A stretch of 64,000 bases of DNA, from NCBI GenBank assembly GCA_030704615.1, contig CM060731.1, positions 73,328,756 to 73,392,755 of the forward strand, given 5' to 3'. Source of the DNA: Takakia lepidozioides. Lineage: Eukaryota; Streptophyta; Takakiopsida; Takakiales; Takakiaceae. Below the pieces are notes generated by a model, which was given only the letters and a program-made list of their open reading frames with translations, ran no database searches and was not told the origin of the DNA. Position numbers and translations under genes: made by a program. Position 1 is the stretch's first letter. Each line of letters starts with the position of its first letter. Below are positions 10,412-18,925 of this stretch, piece by piece.

Positions 10412-11932
10412 CTAGCGACAAGTGTTCCATACTCCGTTCGTAACACTGGGCATGCCCATATCATGCAGGGGTTTGTCATGGATACCACTGTACCCCTTCA
10501 ACTTATTTGCATTGACTCTTCCCAGCATTTCTTTGTTAATGGTTTGTAACATGGCGGTGTTGTTATCATACATCTTTTGTATGACATAAGGTCCTTTCCA
10601 CGGTGATTTAAGCTTAGAAGCTTGAATCTTTCCTTTCTTCTGCAACCATAGAACCAAATCCCCCGTCTTAAAAGTCTTTAACTTGCCTTCATCAAACTGT
10701 TCCTTTCGCTTCATCTGAATTCTGGTCATATTATCAGCTGCATCAGCACGTACTTCTTCCACATGGTATAATTCATGTTTCCTGACCTTGATGGAGTCTT
10801 GCAATTCCATTCTTTTTCCCCACTCCGTTCTCATGGTAGGTAACAGGAATTCCACTGGAAGTAAGGCTTCCATACCATAAACTAATTGGAATGGTGTATA
10901 CTTAGTGGTGACTTTATATGAAGTCCTGTATGACCATAAAGCTGTCAGCAGCTTTGTATCCCAATCCGTTCTGTTTGCATTGACTATCTTAGCCAAGATA
11001 GTACATAGTATTTTGTTGGTAGCCTCTGCCTGCCCATTACCCTGTGGGTAATATGTTGTACTCTTTCTATGCACAATCATAAACTCTTTAGTCAACAACT
11101 CAATGGTCTCATTCATGAAGTGACTTCCTTGATCACTGATAAATTCTAAGGGACAGCCAAATCGTGTAAGTATGTTCTCGTACAGGAACCTTGCTGTGGA
11201 CTTGGCTGTGTTGTCCCTCAAAGCTTTAGCTTCCACCCACTTTGTAGTATAATCAGTGGCTGTAATTATGTACCTGTTTCGTGTATTCTTGGATGGTGGA
11301 TTAATTGGTCCAACAAAGTCTAGTCCCCATTTCTGAAATGGTTCCGTAGGCATTGTAGGATGCAAGGCCATCCTTCCAGATCTCTGCAAAGGTCCTAGCC
11401 TCTGACATTCATCACACTTCTGACAATACTCATGTACATCTTTGAACAAAGTAGGCCACCAGTATCCTGCGAGTAGTATCTTTCTACTGGTAGTCTCTTC
11501 TCCAAAATGACCTCCAGCCACTCCTTTATGAACTTCCTCCAAGACTTTATTTACTTCATGGTGGTACAAGCATCGTTTTAGTACTCCATCAGGTCCTAAC
11601 TTATACATTCTGCTTCCTACCATAGTATAAGGTAAAGCTTTGATAGCAATTCTCTTCCTCTGCTCCTTACCATAACTAGGTGGGCACTGACCATGAGCAA
11701 GGTAGTATCTGATTGGCCACTGCCAATCTAACCATTCATCTGCACTTCCTTGCACCTCCATTACAAATAAACTCGCATCAGGTAACTGATCGTCCACTCC
11801 TGTGGCGGCCTCTCCTGTTGTTAGTCGTGACAAATGATCTGCCACAAGATGCAAACGGCCAGGCTTGTAAATAACCTCGAACTCAAACTCATGCAAGATT
11901 ATTAACCACCTCGCTATCCTTCCACTTATCAA
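10412..11932 (-). CDS. pol: end of RNase H and integrase
   Basis: 506 codons. The start ([19 protein letters not shown]...ADHLSRL) is the end of RNase H. The integrase zinc domain follows, with [19 protein letters not shown] and the Cys pair in [10 protein letters not shown]. The catalytic core shows all three acidic residues: D in GLDFVGPI, D in FISDQGSHF, and E in [13 protein letters not shown]. The tail ([18 protein letters not shown]...[11 protein letters not shown]) is a GPY/F-type module. I see no chromodomain. Integrase inserts the cDNA into host DNA in the nucleus. The ORF opens after a frameshift near 11930. Confidence 0.9.
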   Translation of the reverse strand: MISGRIARWLIILHEFEFEVIYKPGRLHLVADHLSRLTTGEAATGVDDQLPDASLFVMEVQGSADEWLDWQWPIRYYLAHGQCPPSYGKEQRKRIAIKALPYTMVGSRMYKLGPDGVLKRCLYHHEVNKVLEEVHKGVAGGHFGEETTSRKILLAGYWWPTLFKDVHEYCQKCDECQRLGPLQRSGRMALHPTMPTEPFQKWGLDFVGPINPPSKNTRNRYIITATDYTTKWVEAKALRDNTAKSTARFLYENILTRFGCPLEFISDQGSHFMNETIELLTKEFMIVHRKSTTYYPQGNGQAEATNKILCTILAKIVNANRTDWDTKLLTALWSYRTSYKVTTKYTPFQLVYGMEALLPVEFLLPTMRTEWGKRMELQDSIKVRKHELYHVEEVRADAADNMTRIQMKRKEQFDEGKLKTFKTGDLVLWLQKKGKIQASKLKSPWKGPYVIQKMYDNNTAMLQTINKEMLGRVNANKLKGYSGIHDKPLHDMGMPSVTNGVWNTCR

Positions 11933-12110
11933 GGTTTGTTCACCAGATATATCAGAGCCTGGTGATCCACATAAAACATAAACTTTCTTCCCAATAGGTA
12001 ATGCCTGAATTTCTTGACTGCATAAATCATTGCCAATGCTTCTCTTTCCGTTGTACTATAGTTCCTCTCAGCACTGTTCATCAATCGGCTAGCATAGTAC
12101 ACAGGTGAAT
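11933..12110 (-). pseudogene. pol: RNase H core out of frame
   Basis: The frame for the RNase H core ([20 protein letters not shown] and [15 protein letters not shown]) is open here, but is offset from the ORF before it (frameshift near 12117) and the ORF after it (near 11930). All recognisable RNase H residues survive, so the damage looks recent or artefactual. Confidence 0.75.
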
Positions 12111-12395
12111 CTATATTCCTGTAACATTCTGGGCTAACACCGCTCCCAACGCTTCTCCTGATGCATCGCAGTGAACATGAAATACTACATGCCAGTGAGG
12201 GTTAATCAGCACAGGTGTAGTTGTTACTGACAGTGTAAGTTCCTCAAACGCCTGTTGACATTCAGCTGTCCAGGCAAACACTGCATCTTTCTTCAGAAGC
12301 TTGCTCAATGGTGCTGCTATTTGTGCATACCTTTTGACAAATCTTCTGTAATAACTGGTTTGCCCAAGGAATCTTCGTAAACTTTTAACATTCAC
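12111..12395 (-). CDS. pol: RT connection and start of RNase H
   Basis: 94 codons with [19 protein letters not shown] (RT thumb/connection) and [18 protein letters not shown], the first catalytic Asp segment of RNase H. It continues the RT ORF by a frame change at 12392-12395. Confidence 0.85.
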   Translation of the reverse strand: MNVKSLRRFLGQTSYYRRFVKRYAQIAAPLSKLLKKDAVFAWTAECQQAFEELTLSVTTTPVLINPHWHVVFHVHCDASGEALGAVLAQNVTGI

Positions 12396-13402
12396 TGGGG
12401 TGGAGAGGCTTTAATGGACTCTGTCTTCCTGGGATCCACAAGGAGTCCCTTCTTACACACAATGTGTCCCAGAAGCACCCCTGAGTTCACACAGAAAGTA
12501 CACTTCTCTGGATTCAGGCCCAGACCTCTCATCCTGCATCTGGCCAAACATAACTCCAATTTATGCAAGTGCTCACTCTTAGAGCTGTACACACTGAAAT
12601 CATCCAAGAATACCTGCATGAAATCATCCAGATACTCATGAAAAGATTCACTTATCACTCTCTGAAAGGTCGCTGGTGCATTACAAAGTCCAAAGGGCAT
12701 GACTTTGTATGCATAAGCCCCCCAGTCTGTGATGAAAGCTGTTTTCCCTTGGTCTTCTTCTGCCACTTGCACTTGATTATAACCACTGAAGCCATCCATG
12801 AATGAGTACATCTCATGGCCTGCCACAGTGTCTAATACTGCTTCTGTGAATGGCAAAGGGAAAGGATCTTTCTTCGTACAAGCATTCAGCTTCTTATAGT
12901 TCACACATACTCTTAGTTTGCCATTCTTCTTGGGAACTATAACAATGGGTGACAACCAAGTTGTATACTCTATTGGGTATATAAACTTAGCCTCAGCCAA
13001 CTTCTTTATCTCTTCTCCAACCTTCTGTGCGTAGTTGGGATTCATTCTATACCTCGCCTGCTTGATTGGTACTGACCCTGGTTCCAGTTCAATCTTATGC
13101 TGACAGACTTCAGGTGGTATCCCTTTTAGATCCTCATAGCTCCAAGCAAATACATCTCTGTATTTGATGAACAAGCTTTTAGCTTCTTCGAAGAATTCCG
13201 GCTCCAAATCAGCTCCTACTTTCACCATCCTCGGTTCCTCCTGAGTTCCCACATTTACTTCTCTCACCTGCTCATCAGCTGTGATTGTCCAACCAGTCAC
13301 CACTTCATCCTTAAGCTCACAGTGGCTGGTTCTTCTAGGATTTCTATTTCTCCCTCTTTTCTTCATAGAAATGTGATGGGTAAATGCTGGTTTCCTCTTC
13401 AA
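12392..13402 (-). CDS. pol: reverse transcriptase
   Basis: 336 codons. The palm shows IEYTTWLSPIVIVPKKNGKL, then FMDGFSGYNQVQV with the first catalytic Asp, then MPFGLCNAPATFQRVI, then VFLDDFSVYS, the [Y/F]xDD box with two catalytic Asp. These are the standard Ty3/gypsy RT blocks in order. The enzyme copies element RNA into cDNA in the cytoplasmic particle. It follows the protease ORF after 15 bp in another frame. Confidence 0.93.
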   Translation of the reverse strand: MKRKPAFTHHISMKKRGRNRNPRRTSHCELKDEVVTGWTITADEQVREVNVGTQEEPRMVKVGADLEPEFFEEAKSLFIKYRDVFAWSYEDLKGIPPEVCQHKIELEPGSVPIKQARYRMNPNYAQKVGEEIKKLAEAKFIYPIEYTTWLSPIVIVPKKNGKLRVCVNYKKLNACTKKDPFPLPFTEAVLDTVAGHEMYSFMDGFSGYNQVQVAEEDQGKTAFITDWGAYAYKVMPFGLCNAPATFQRVISESFHEYLDDFMQVFLDDFSVYSSKSEHLHKLELCLARCRMRGLGLNPEKCTFCVNSGVLLGHIVCKKGLLVDPRKTESIKASPPQ

Positions 13403-13417
13403 TTGGTGTTGCTGACA

Positions 13418-14194
13418 CTACACCACAGCAGATACCTCTAAACAACTTAGGCTTTCCAGCCGCATCTCTGCAACCTGCTCCCACTCTGGGTGTGCAGCAA
13501 ATAGGGTAGCTTCCTGCTCCTCATCCAGTCCTCCTCTCCAGTCATACTCTCTGACTCCTCGAGGTCTTCTTGTAGCAGGTAATCTACTAGATTTCTTTGT
13601 GGTAATTTGTATCTCGTGCATCCCATTATGCACGGTTAGTAACTGAGAATTCCAGTCATGGAATACCCTGGCCTGTTTCAGCCACGGACGTCCCAATAAT
13701 AAGGAGTAAGCCTCCATGACTTCATCCATTTTTAATACAGTTACTGTGATCATAAAGATCATTTTCTGTATCTGTATCTTAACTCCTCTTATTAATCCCA
13801 ATGGCTGCACACTTCTTTGATCTGCCATTGTTACTGTAAATGGGGCTGGTTTCATGTTACTTAGACCAAGCTTCTTCCTTAATTGGTCTGTCATGATATT
13901 TACTCCAGAACCACCATCTATCAGTACATCAGTTAGTTCTGTGCTTCCAATTCTCAATTGGATTACTGGCATAGAATCATCAAAGTCCATGACTGGTTCT
14001 CGCCCTTCCGGCTTCACATTATAACTGGTCACCTTGCTGTTCAGGTCTGTGTTTCCTGTCTCTTGGGCAATTCGATTGATTGCCTGATACAGCCTGTGCC
14101 TACAATAAGGTGCCACAGCTAATAGCTGTCCAATGGTAATTTCTGCTTTGGTCTGACATATTACTGCAGCCAAAGTCTCTTCATTACTTTGCAT
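13418..14194 (-). CDS. pol: aspartic protease
   Basis: 258 codons. The catalytic loop is VLIDGGSGVNIM (D-G-G-S-G in place of the usual D-[ST]-G-A), a variant found in many plant gypsy proteases. It is followed by the flap region and the hydrophobic strand SLLLGRPWL typical of these enzymes. It processes the Gag-Pol polyprotein. It overlaps the end of gag by 34 bp in another frame, so expression by ribosomal frameshift is plausible. Confidence 0.88.
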   Translation of the reverse strand: MQSNEETLAAVICQTKAEITIGQLLAVAPYCRHRLYQAINRIAQETGNTDLNSKVTSYNVKPEGREPVMDFDDSMPVIQLRIGSTELTDVLIDGGSGVNIMTDQLRKKLGLSNMKPAPFTVTMADQRSVQPLGLIRGVKIQIQKMIFMITVTVLKMDEVMEAYSLLLGRPWLKQARVFHDWNSQLLTVHNGMHEIQITTKKSSRLPATRRPRGVREYDWRGGLDEEQEATLFAAHPEWEQVAEMRLESLSCLEVSAVV

Positions 14195-16482
14195 GTCTGC
14201 ATCTTTTTTTTCCTTTCTTCCTCACTCCCTTCTTTTTCTCCATCCGAATCAGAGGAATCTGCCACAGGAATATCAGTACTCTTTTGCATTTCCCTTATAG
14301 TATCTGCCACTTCCTTGTGCAGTTCCTTCTCATCTTTCCAAGTCTCTTCATCTTCAGGCATATCATTGCCACTTCCAGTCTCATCTTCTTCCTCTTCTAC
14401 TGGAGGTATTAGTTTGGCTTTACTTCTTGTTACTATCATTGTACTTACTTCTGGTACAACACATGGCCTAACCATGTGAGCTGCCACCACTGGGCCCTCA
14501 TTCACAGGAGCTCTCATCTCATTCTGGTGTCTTATCCAGAATGAACAGGCTGCCTTGCGATGTCCTGGCTGATTACAATAGTAACATAGCTCTTCACCAT
14601 TGGGTCCTCGCCCTTGGTCTGTTCTTGGATTATTTCTATAATCCTGATTCCCGGGCTGGTAATTCCCCCTTGGATTACCCTGATAGTTGCCTCTGGAATT
14701 TCCTTGGTAATTCCCTCTTGAATTACCTCTCCCTTCCATGCCATTGTTATAACCACCAGACCTACCATAGTGGTCCTGATCATTGTTTCTTCTTGGCTGG
14801 GGCTGCACCTGATGCACCCTTACTTGCCTAGGTTCTCTTGCAGCTGTCCTTCTGTTGTAGTAACAATTCTCAGTAGAATGGTTATCCATTTTACAGATAG
14901 TACAGTGTTTCTCCTTCATGTGGCATTCTGTGGTGGTATGGCCTTCATTCTGGCACTTTGCACACCATACACCCTTCCTCCAATGTGTTGCAGCCTCTGT
15001 GGCATACTTCTTCAAGATTTCTTCCAATTTTTTTTCATAGTTATCCCTCTTCAACTTCTCCTTTCTCTTACTCTTTCTTTTTAGTTCTTGCTCTTCTTCT
15101 TCATCTGACTCATCCTCAGAGTCCTCATCTTCTTTTTTCTCTCTCCTGAGCATTCCCAATTGCTCAATTCTGTTCGCAGTTTCAAATGCCTCCTCCACTG
15201 TATTATGGGGTAACATATCCACTTTCTTTTGCAACTCTGGTCTTAGTCCACTCACAAACCAAGTCTTCTGTAAACCGGGCGCTGGTACTGCAGCCAGCTT
15301 TTTCATCATCAATTCCATCTTCTCCATATACTCTTCAACAGTTTCATGCTTCTTCTGCTTCAGCTGTTGTAAACTTCCATACACTTCATCCTCAGTTTTA
15401 CTTGTCCTGAACCTATTTCGAAATGCTGTATTCAAGCCATTCCAGGTTAGGAAATGATTATCAGGGAATCTTGCATACCATTCACTTGCTTTCTTGATAA
15501 GTGAACAAGGAAACAGTCTCATCTTGGCATCATCGCCATTCTCATTGTTCACTATACACATGTGCTCAAATTGGCTAATGTGTACATCGGGATCCCCTTT
15601 TCCTGAATATATTGGAAAGGGTGGTTTTGCCCGTGTTGGTTGTAACGCCATCTGTGGCCCTACCTTCTGCCCACTGACAGGTGCTGGCACCCTTGCTGGT
15701 GCTGGTCCTTCTGGACCTGTTGTTTTTGTGGTGGATCTTCCACCAAGTGGTGGCCCTTGAGCACTCCTTGCTTCTGGCCCCACGATATTCACAGTATTCC
15801 CAGCTTCAGTTGCACTACTTCCCACACTCCCTGTCCCCCCAGAGCCAGATCCAGGCAGCCCGCCTGATCCCCCTGAGCCGACACCTTCGTTGGCCTGTGA
15901 TCCAAGTGCTCCACTTGATCCAGGTCCAACGGGTTGGGATGTCCTGGTTGTAGTCTCAACCTCAGCTGTTGGGTCTACTTCTTCATATTCTTCCTCTTCT
16001 AATTTCTTCTCTCTGTTTTCATCCTCCAAGTTCTGCCCTTGGGTTTCTTCTTCACTCATGTAACTCAACTGTAATGGTGTTGGAGAGTCTGAACTCTCCG
16101 TTGGCTCTGCCACATCCTCTTCTCCTTCTTCATCTTCTGCTTCAGAAACTGGAGTTCCTGCTTTTGGTGTTCCATGCCAACTCTTATCAAAGATTTCTGT
16201 CAAGTCTTTTATCCAAGGATGTACCTCAGATCTTTCACCTCGTGATTGATCTTCTTCCTGTACCAATTCCCTTAATCTTTCTTGCAAAGAAACAGAAGGA
16301 GTGGCATCCAACTCTAGTTCTTCCGGTATAGGTGATGCACTCTTTGATCTTGATGGTGTGAGAGGTCCAGATGATTCCCCTATGTCTATTCCTCTCTCCC
16401 AAAGATATGGATAATTAGCTTTCAGATAGCTTTCTCTTTTTGCTGAATATCTCTGTCGTCTAGCTTCTCTTTCATCACTCAT
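14161..16482 (-). CDS. gag: capsid/nucleocapsid polyprotein
   Basis: 773 codons. Residues 1-300 are acidic, Ser/Gly/Pro-rich and disordered. A retrotransposon-gag capsid domain follows at about 315-430 (LIKKASEWYARFPDNHFLTW; ETVEEYMEKMELMMKKLA). A charged Lys/Glu linker leads to three CX2CX4HX4C zinc knuckles (CAKCQNEGHTTTEC, CTICKMDNHSTENC, CYYCNQPGHRKAAC). A GNSRGNYQ repeat lies between the second and third. Gag forms the particle and binds element RNA. The long N-terminal extension makes it larger than most gypsy Gag proteins. Confidence 0.92.
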   Translation of the reverse strand: MSDEREARRQRYSAKRESYLKANYPYLWERGIDIGESSGPLTPSRSKSASPIPEELELDATPSVSLQERLRELVQEEDQSRGERSEVHPWIKDLTEIFDKSWHGTPKAGTPVSEAEDEEGEEDVAEPTESSDSPTPLQLSYMSEEETQGQNLEDENREKKLEEEEYEEVDPTAEVETTTRTSQPVGPGSSGALGSQANEGVGSGGSGGLPGSGSGGTGSVGSSATEAGNTVNIVGPEARSAQGPPLGGRSTTKTTGPEGPAPARVPAPVSGQKVGPQMALQPTRAKPPFPIYSGKGDPDVHISQFEHMCIVNNENGDDAKMRLFPCSLIKKASEWYARFPDNHFLTWNGLNTAFRNRFRTSKTEDEVYGSLQQLKQKKHETVEEYMEKMELMMKKLAAVPAPGLQKTWFVSGLRPELQKKVDMLPHNTVEEAFETANRIEQLGMLRREKKEDEDSEDESDEEEEQELKRKSKRKEKLKRDNYEKKLEEILKKYATEAATHWRKGVWCAKCQNEGHTTTECHMKEKHCTICKMDNHSTENCYYNRRTAAREPRQVRVHQVQPQPRRNNDQDHYGRSGGYNNGMEGRGNSRGNYQGNSRGNYQGNPRGNYQPGNQDYRNNPRTDQGRGPNGEELCYYCNQPGHRKAACSFWIRHQNEMRAPVNEGPVVAAHMVRPCVVPEVSTMIVTRSKAKLIPPVEEEEDETGSGNDMPEDEETWKDEKELHKEVADTIREMQKSTDIPVADSSDSDGEKEGSEEERKKKMQTCKVMKRLWLQ

Positions 16483-16503
16483 GTCCCATGTCTTTCATTT
16501 CTT

Positions 16504-16935
16504 TTAATGTGGCAATAACCAAAACTCTCTTCTGTAATATCTCTCGTATATGCCTGGGTTTCTTTCAAGCTTCAATGCACCCTTGGCTATACTTGAAGTC
16601 TCCGTTACCATATAACCATATGGCAAACAAGTCTGAAAAGCTGTTCTTGGTGTGAGTTTGATCCACAAAATATCCTTTGGAATCCAATTCTTTACCAGTA
16701 CAAGCTCTTCATGCATATGAGTATAAACATTCACCTTTCTTTCTTCCCAGCCTTCAAACTCTACTCGTTTAATGGATAGCAATGCTATCACATAAACCAA
16801 TGTTGGTAACCAACGTGCTCTTCCTCTACAGGCTACCTGATAAATCTTTATCACTCCTTTCTCCAGACCCCATTCTGGATCAGCATCATGCACTCGTTTA
16901 AGAATATTTTCTTTACAACCGTCTGGCAATTCCAA
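16504..16935 (-). CDS. leader ORF between 5' LTR and gag
   Basis: 143 codons in the untranslated leader, of unknown function. Open sequence without an ATG continues upstream to about 17090 in an offset frame, suggesting a longer ORF with one frameshift near 16930. Some large plant elements of the Ogre type have an ORF before gag. I see no sequence motif to confirm homology. Confidence 0.45.
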   Translation of the reverse strand: MELPDGCKENILKRVHDADPEWGLEKGVIKIYQVACRGRARWLPTLVYVIALLSIKRVEFEGWEERKVNVYTHMHEELVLVKNWIPKDILWIKLTPRTAFQTCLPYGYMVTETSSIAKGALKLERNPGIYERYYRREFWLLPH

Positions 16936-17070
16936 GAACCTTTGAAAGAATGTTTGGACAATCTTTCTTCCTTCGTTCCACAGGGAATTTGATTCACTTC
17001 AAATTCTTTAATGGTCCAACCACCATGATCCCACCAGATGCCTGTCACATCTGGTTGTTCATGTCCCAGG

Positions 17071-17090
17071 TCCCCAGTATGGTCGCCAAA
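17071..17090 (-). other. primer-binding site candidate
   Basis: In element sense the 5' LTR end (GCGACA) is followed after two bases by TGGCGACCATACTGGGGACC. It begins TGG, as needed to pair with a tRNA 3' CCA. Its form recalls TGGCGCC...GGGGA primer sites of some plant gypsy elements and differs from the common initiator-Met site. The priming tRNA is not established. Confidence 0.6.
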
Positions 17091-18061
17091 TGTCGCGCGG
17101 CTTTTACTCACCCATCCCTTCGCTATCCGAGGCGGAAACTCCAAGATAGAAGAGTTGGAAATCTCTAAGTACTCAGCCCGCGCAGAACAATCAGTCATGA
17201 CCTACAGCTAGTGTATCATGGGGGTGTTTCCTATTTGTTTCCCTTTTCGCATTCATCTTAGCTACCTTACCATTGATAATTAAGTATCAGTTTGCTTCAT
17301 CAATCTATCGGTTTCCTTCACTCATCCATTCATTCCACAGCTTCACTCAGATCTCTCTACACAGTGTGATTGTATCGTGTAAGTATCAGATTATGATTTA
17401 TCAGGTATCAGGCCGAAGCCATTATGTCTCTAATCTGCTCTACAATATCACTACAGCTTTGCATATAACAAGCATCTACTAATCCTCTTTCCTCCTTCAC
17501 CGTGCTCTCCATCTTTGCTTCCGATCTCCGCTCCAGCCTGACTAAGAAGTCCTCCTCCGAATAATGATCCCCCCCATTTCCCCGTTTTTCCCTTTATCTT
17601 CCTATCCGCAGTTCTAACCGTTTCCCTCACTAACCGTCGTCTGTGAACTAACATGTTCCCTTCGCAGGTGTTGTTTCCCCACAGTCGTTCCCTGTCCTAC
17701 TCTTCGTTCCCTATGATCGTGACAGCTGTGTCAAGCTGTGACTGGCTGTGTGAAACTGTGACGGGCTGTGACGGGCTGTGTCTGCTGTGACGGGCTGTGA
17801 CGGGCTGTGTCGGCTGTGTCTGCTGTGACGGGCTGTGACGGCTGTGTTGGCTGTGTCTGCTGTGACTGGCTGTGTTGGCTGTGTAGGCTGTGACTGGCTG
17901 TGTGGCTGTGTCGGCTGTAACGGGATGTGTTGGCTGTGTAACCCCCTTCTACAGTGCGCTGCTGTCACCCCTAAGGCTCCTGTTGGTCTCAGTCTGTGCA
18001 AAAATTAAGGGTACCCTACAGATCCCGTATAAGTGTCTAAGTCCCCTACAGTCCTCTAACA
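17091..18061 (-). repeat. 5' LTR (right copy)
   Basis: Direct repeat of 4830-5828 with the same TGTCGCGCGG and CTCTAACA ends. It contains the GCTGTG array at 17719-17940. In element sense this is the promoter-bearing LTR. High identity to the other LTR implies fairly recent insertion. Confidence 0.93.
17719..17940. repeat. GCTGTG tandem repeat inside the 5' LTR
   Basis: Same irregular GCTGTG array as in the left LTR, a few repeat units shorter. This shows that the array changes length independently in the two LTRs. Confidence 0.85.
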
Positions 18062-18066
18062 TGAAC
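18062..18066. repeat. target-site duplication of the gypsy element (right)
   Basis: TGAAC, matching 4825-4829. Its last base is also the first base of the MULE duplication CCGTAAAAG. Confidence 0.9.
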
Positions 18067-18074
18067 CGTAAAAG
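18066..18074. repeat. target-site duplication of MULE copy 1 (left)
   Basis: CCGTAAAAG directly before the element end GAGGTTTAC; it recurs at 33443-33451. Nine bases is the usual length for Mutator-like elements. A C-run at the other end leaves one or two bases of uncertainty. Confidence 0.85.
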
Positions 18075-18150
18075 GAGGTTTACTATTTCATGAGCAGAAA
18101 CCATGAGCCATGAGCCATGAGCCGCATGAGCCGCATGAGCGGTGAGCCGA
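18075..18150. repeat. left terminal repeat of MULE copy 1 with CATGAGC repeats
   Basis: GAGGTTTA then CTATTTCATGAGC (18083-18095), followed by a run of CATGAGC units (CCATGAGCCATGAGCCATGAGCCGCATGAGC). More scattered copies occur to about 18340. The other end carries the same units inverted. Confidence 0.85.
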
Positions 18151-18925
18151 AGTCTAAGATACGCGGATTTCATGAGCGGACTCCTCCAAATTTGGAAATG
18201 CGGCAGATTAAACAAGTATTAAAATAATAGTTTTTTATTTGACCTTGCCGTTTTTGGACGTTCCAGATCATGTAATGCGGCGAAGATATGTCGTCAGTAA
18301 CAAGTCCGCTCATGGTTTTTTAGATCCGCTCATGGAAATAAGTGACCGTGCAACGGGAAATCCAGTATACCACTGCAAAAGGACGTCGCATACTGGCCTG
18401 TATAGAGTATTCCGCGGTTTTACATGCCTTAACATTGGAATGAAGCTGACCCTTTTGCCGCGATTGAACCAATGGAGTCTGCACCAATACAGTCTGCAGT
18501 ACTTCACAATTCTGTCTTCTTCGGGTATTCGGCGGGAAAGGTTTGCAACTGAACTGGGAAATAGGGTGCCGCATTAGGGTTCGCACGTGCGAAATTTCGG
18601 AGCGGTTTGGTGTTGGCGAAGGCCGCCTCTGGGGGTACCTACGACGATACTTGGAAATTCGGCGCCGCATTTCCTTGTCGGAGGTCGAATGAGGAAAGCA
18701 AGTTTTCGGAAAGCAGAAAAACATGAACCCTCCAACATACAAAAATACATGCACGTGGAAACAAGTGAACGATATAGTAATATCTTAGTTCGATCAAAAC
18801 AGGTTACTGGTAGGCAAGACATATGTCGGACCTTTCTGTGGCCAGAGTCTGAGGTACTGGCAGCAGTACAGTTCTACTATCCGAAAAGGATGGGCGTACC
18901 ATTGTATGTGGACCGCAAGCCAAGC
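18151..18925. other. subterminal non-coding region of MULE copy 1
   Basis: No gene is supported. The plus-strand ORF at 18587-19033 overlaps the transposase 3' end and is a shadow. One palindrome unit (AAATTCGGCGCCGCATTT core) lies at 18653-18674. Bases from about 18490 onward belong to the block inverted in copy 2. Confidence 0.5.

Larger units (their letters stand above)
4830..18061 (-). mobile_element. Ty3/gypsy LTR retrotransposon, 13.2 kb, complete with both LTRs
   Basis: Two direct LTRs (999 and 971 bp, TG...CA ends) bound a minus-strand element with a 5-bp TGAAC duplication. In element sense the order is 5' LTR, primer-binding site, leader ORF, gag, protease, reverse transcriptase, RNase H, integrase, a GCTGTG repeat, a long coiled-coil accessory region, polypurine tract and 3' LTR. 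Protease-RT-RNase H-integrase is the Ty3/gypsy order. Length and extra ORFs on both sides of gag-pol recall the Tat/Ogre and Athila groups of plants, though I have not shown membership. At least two frameshifts in RNase H and two in the accessory region make this copy non-autonomous, unless they are assembly errors. It inserted into gene X. Confidence 0.93.

Noticed and set aside
10144-10488. ORF encoding His/Gln/Thr/Pro repeats
   Set aside because: Translation of the GCTGTG tandem repeat.
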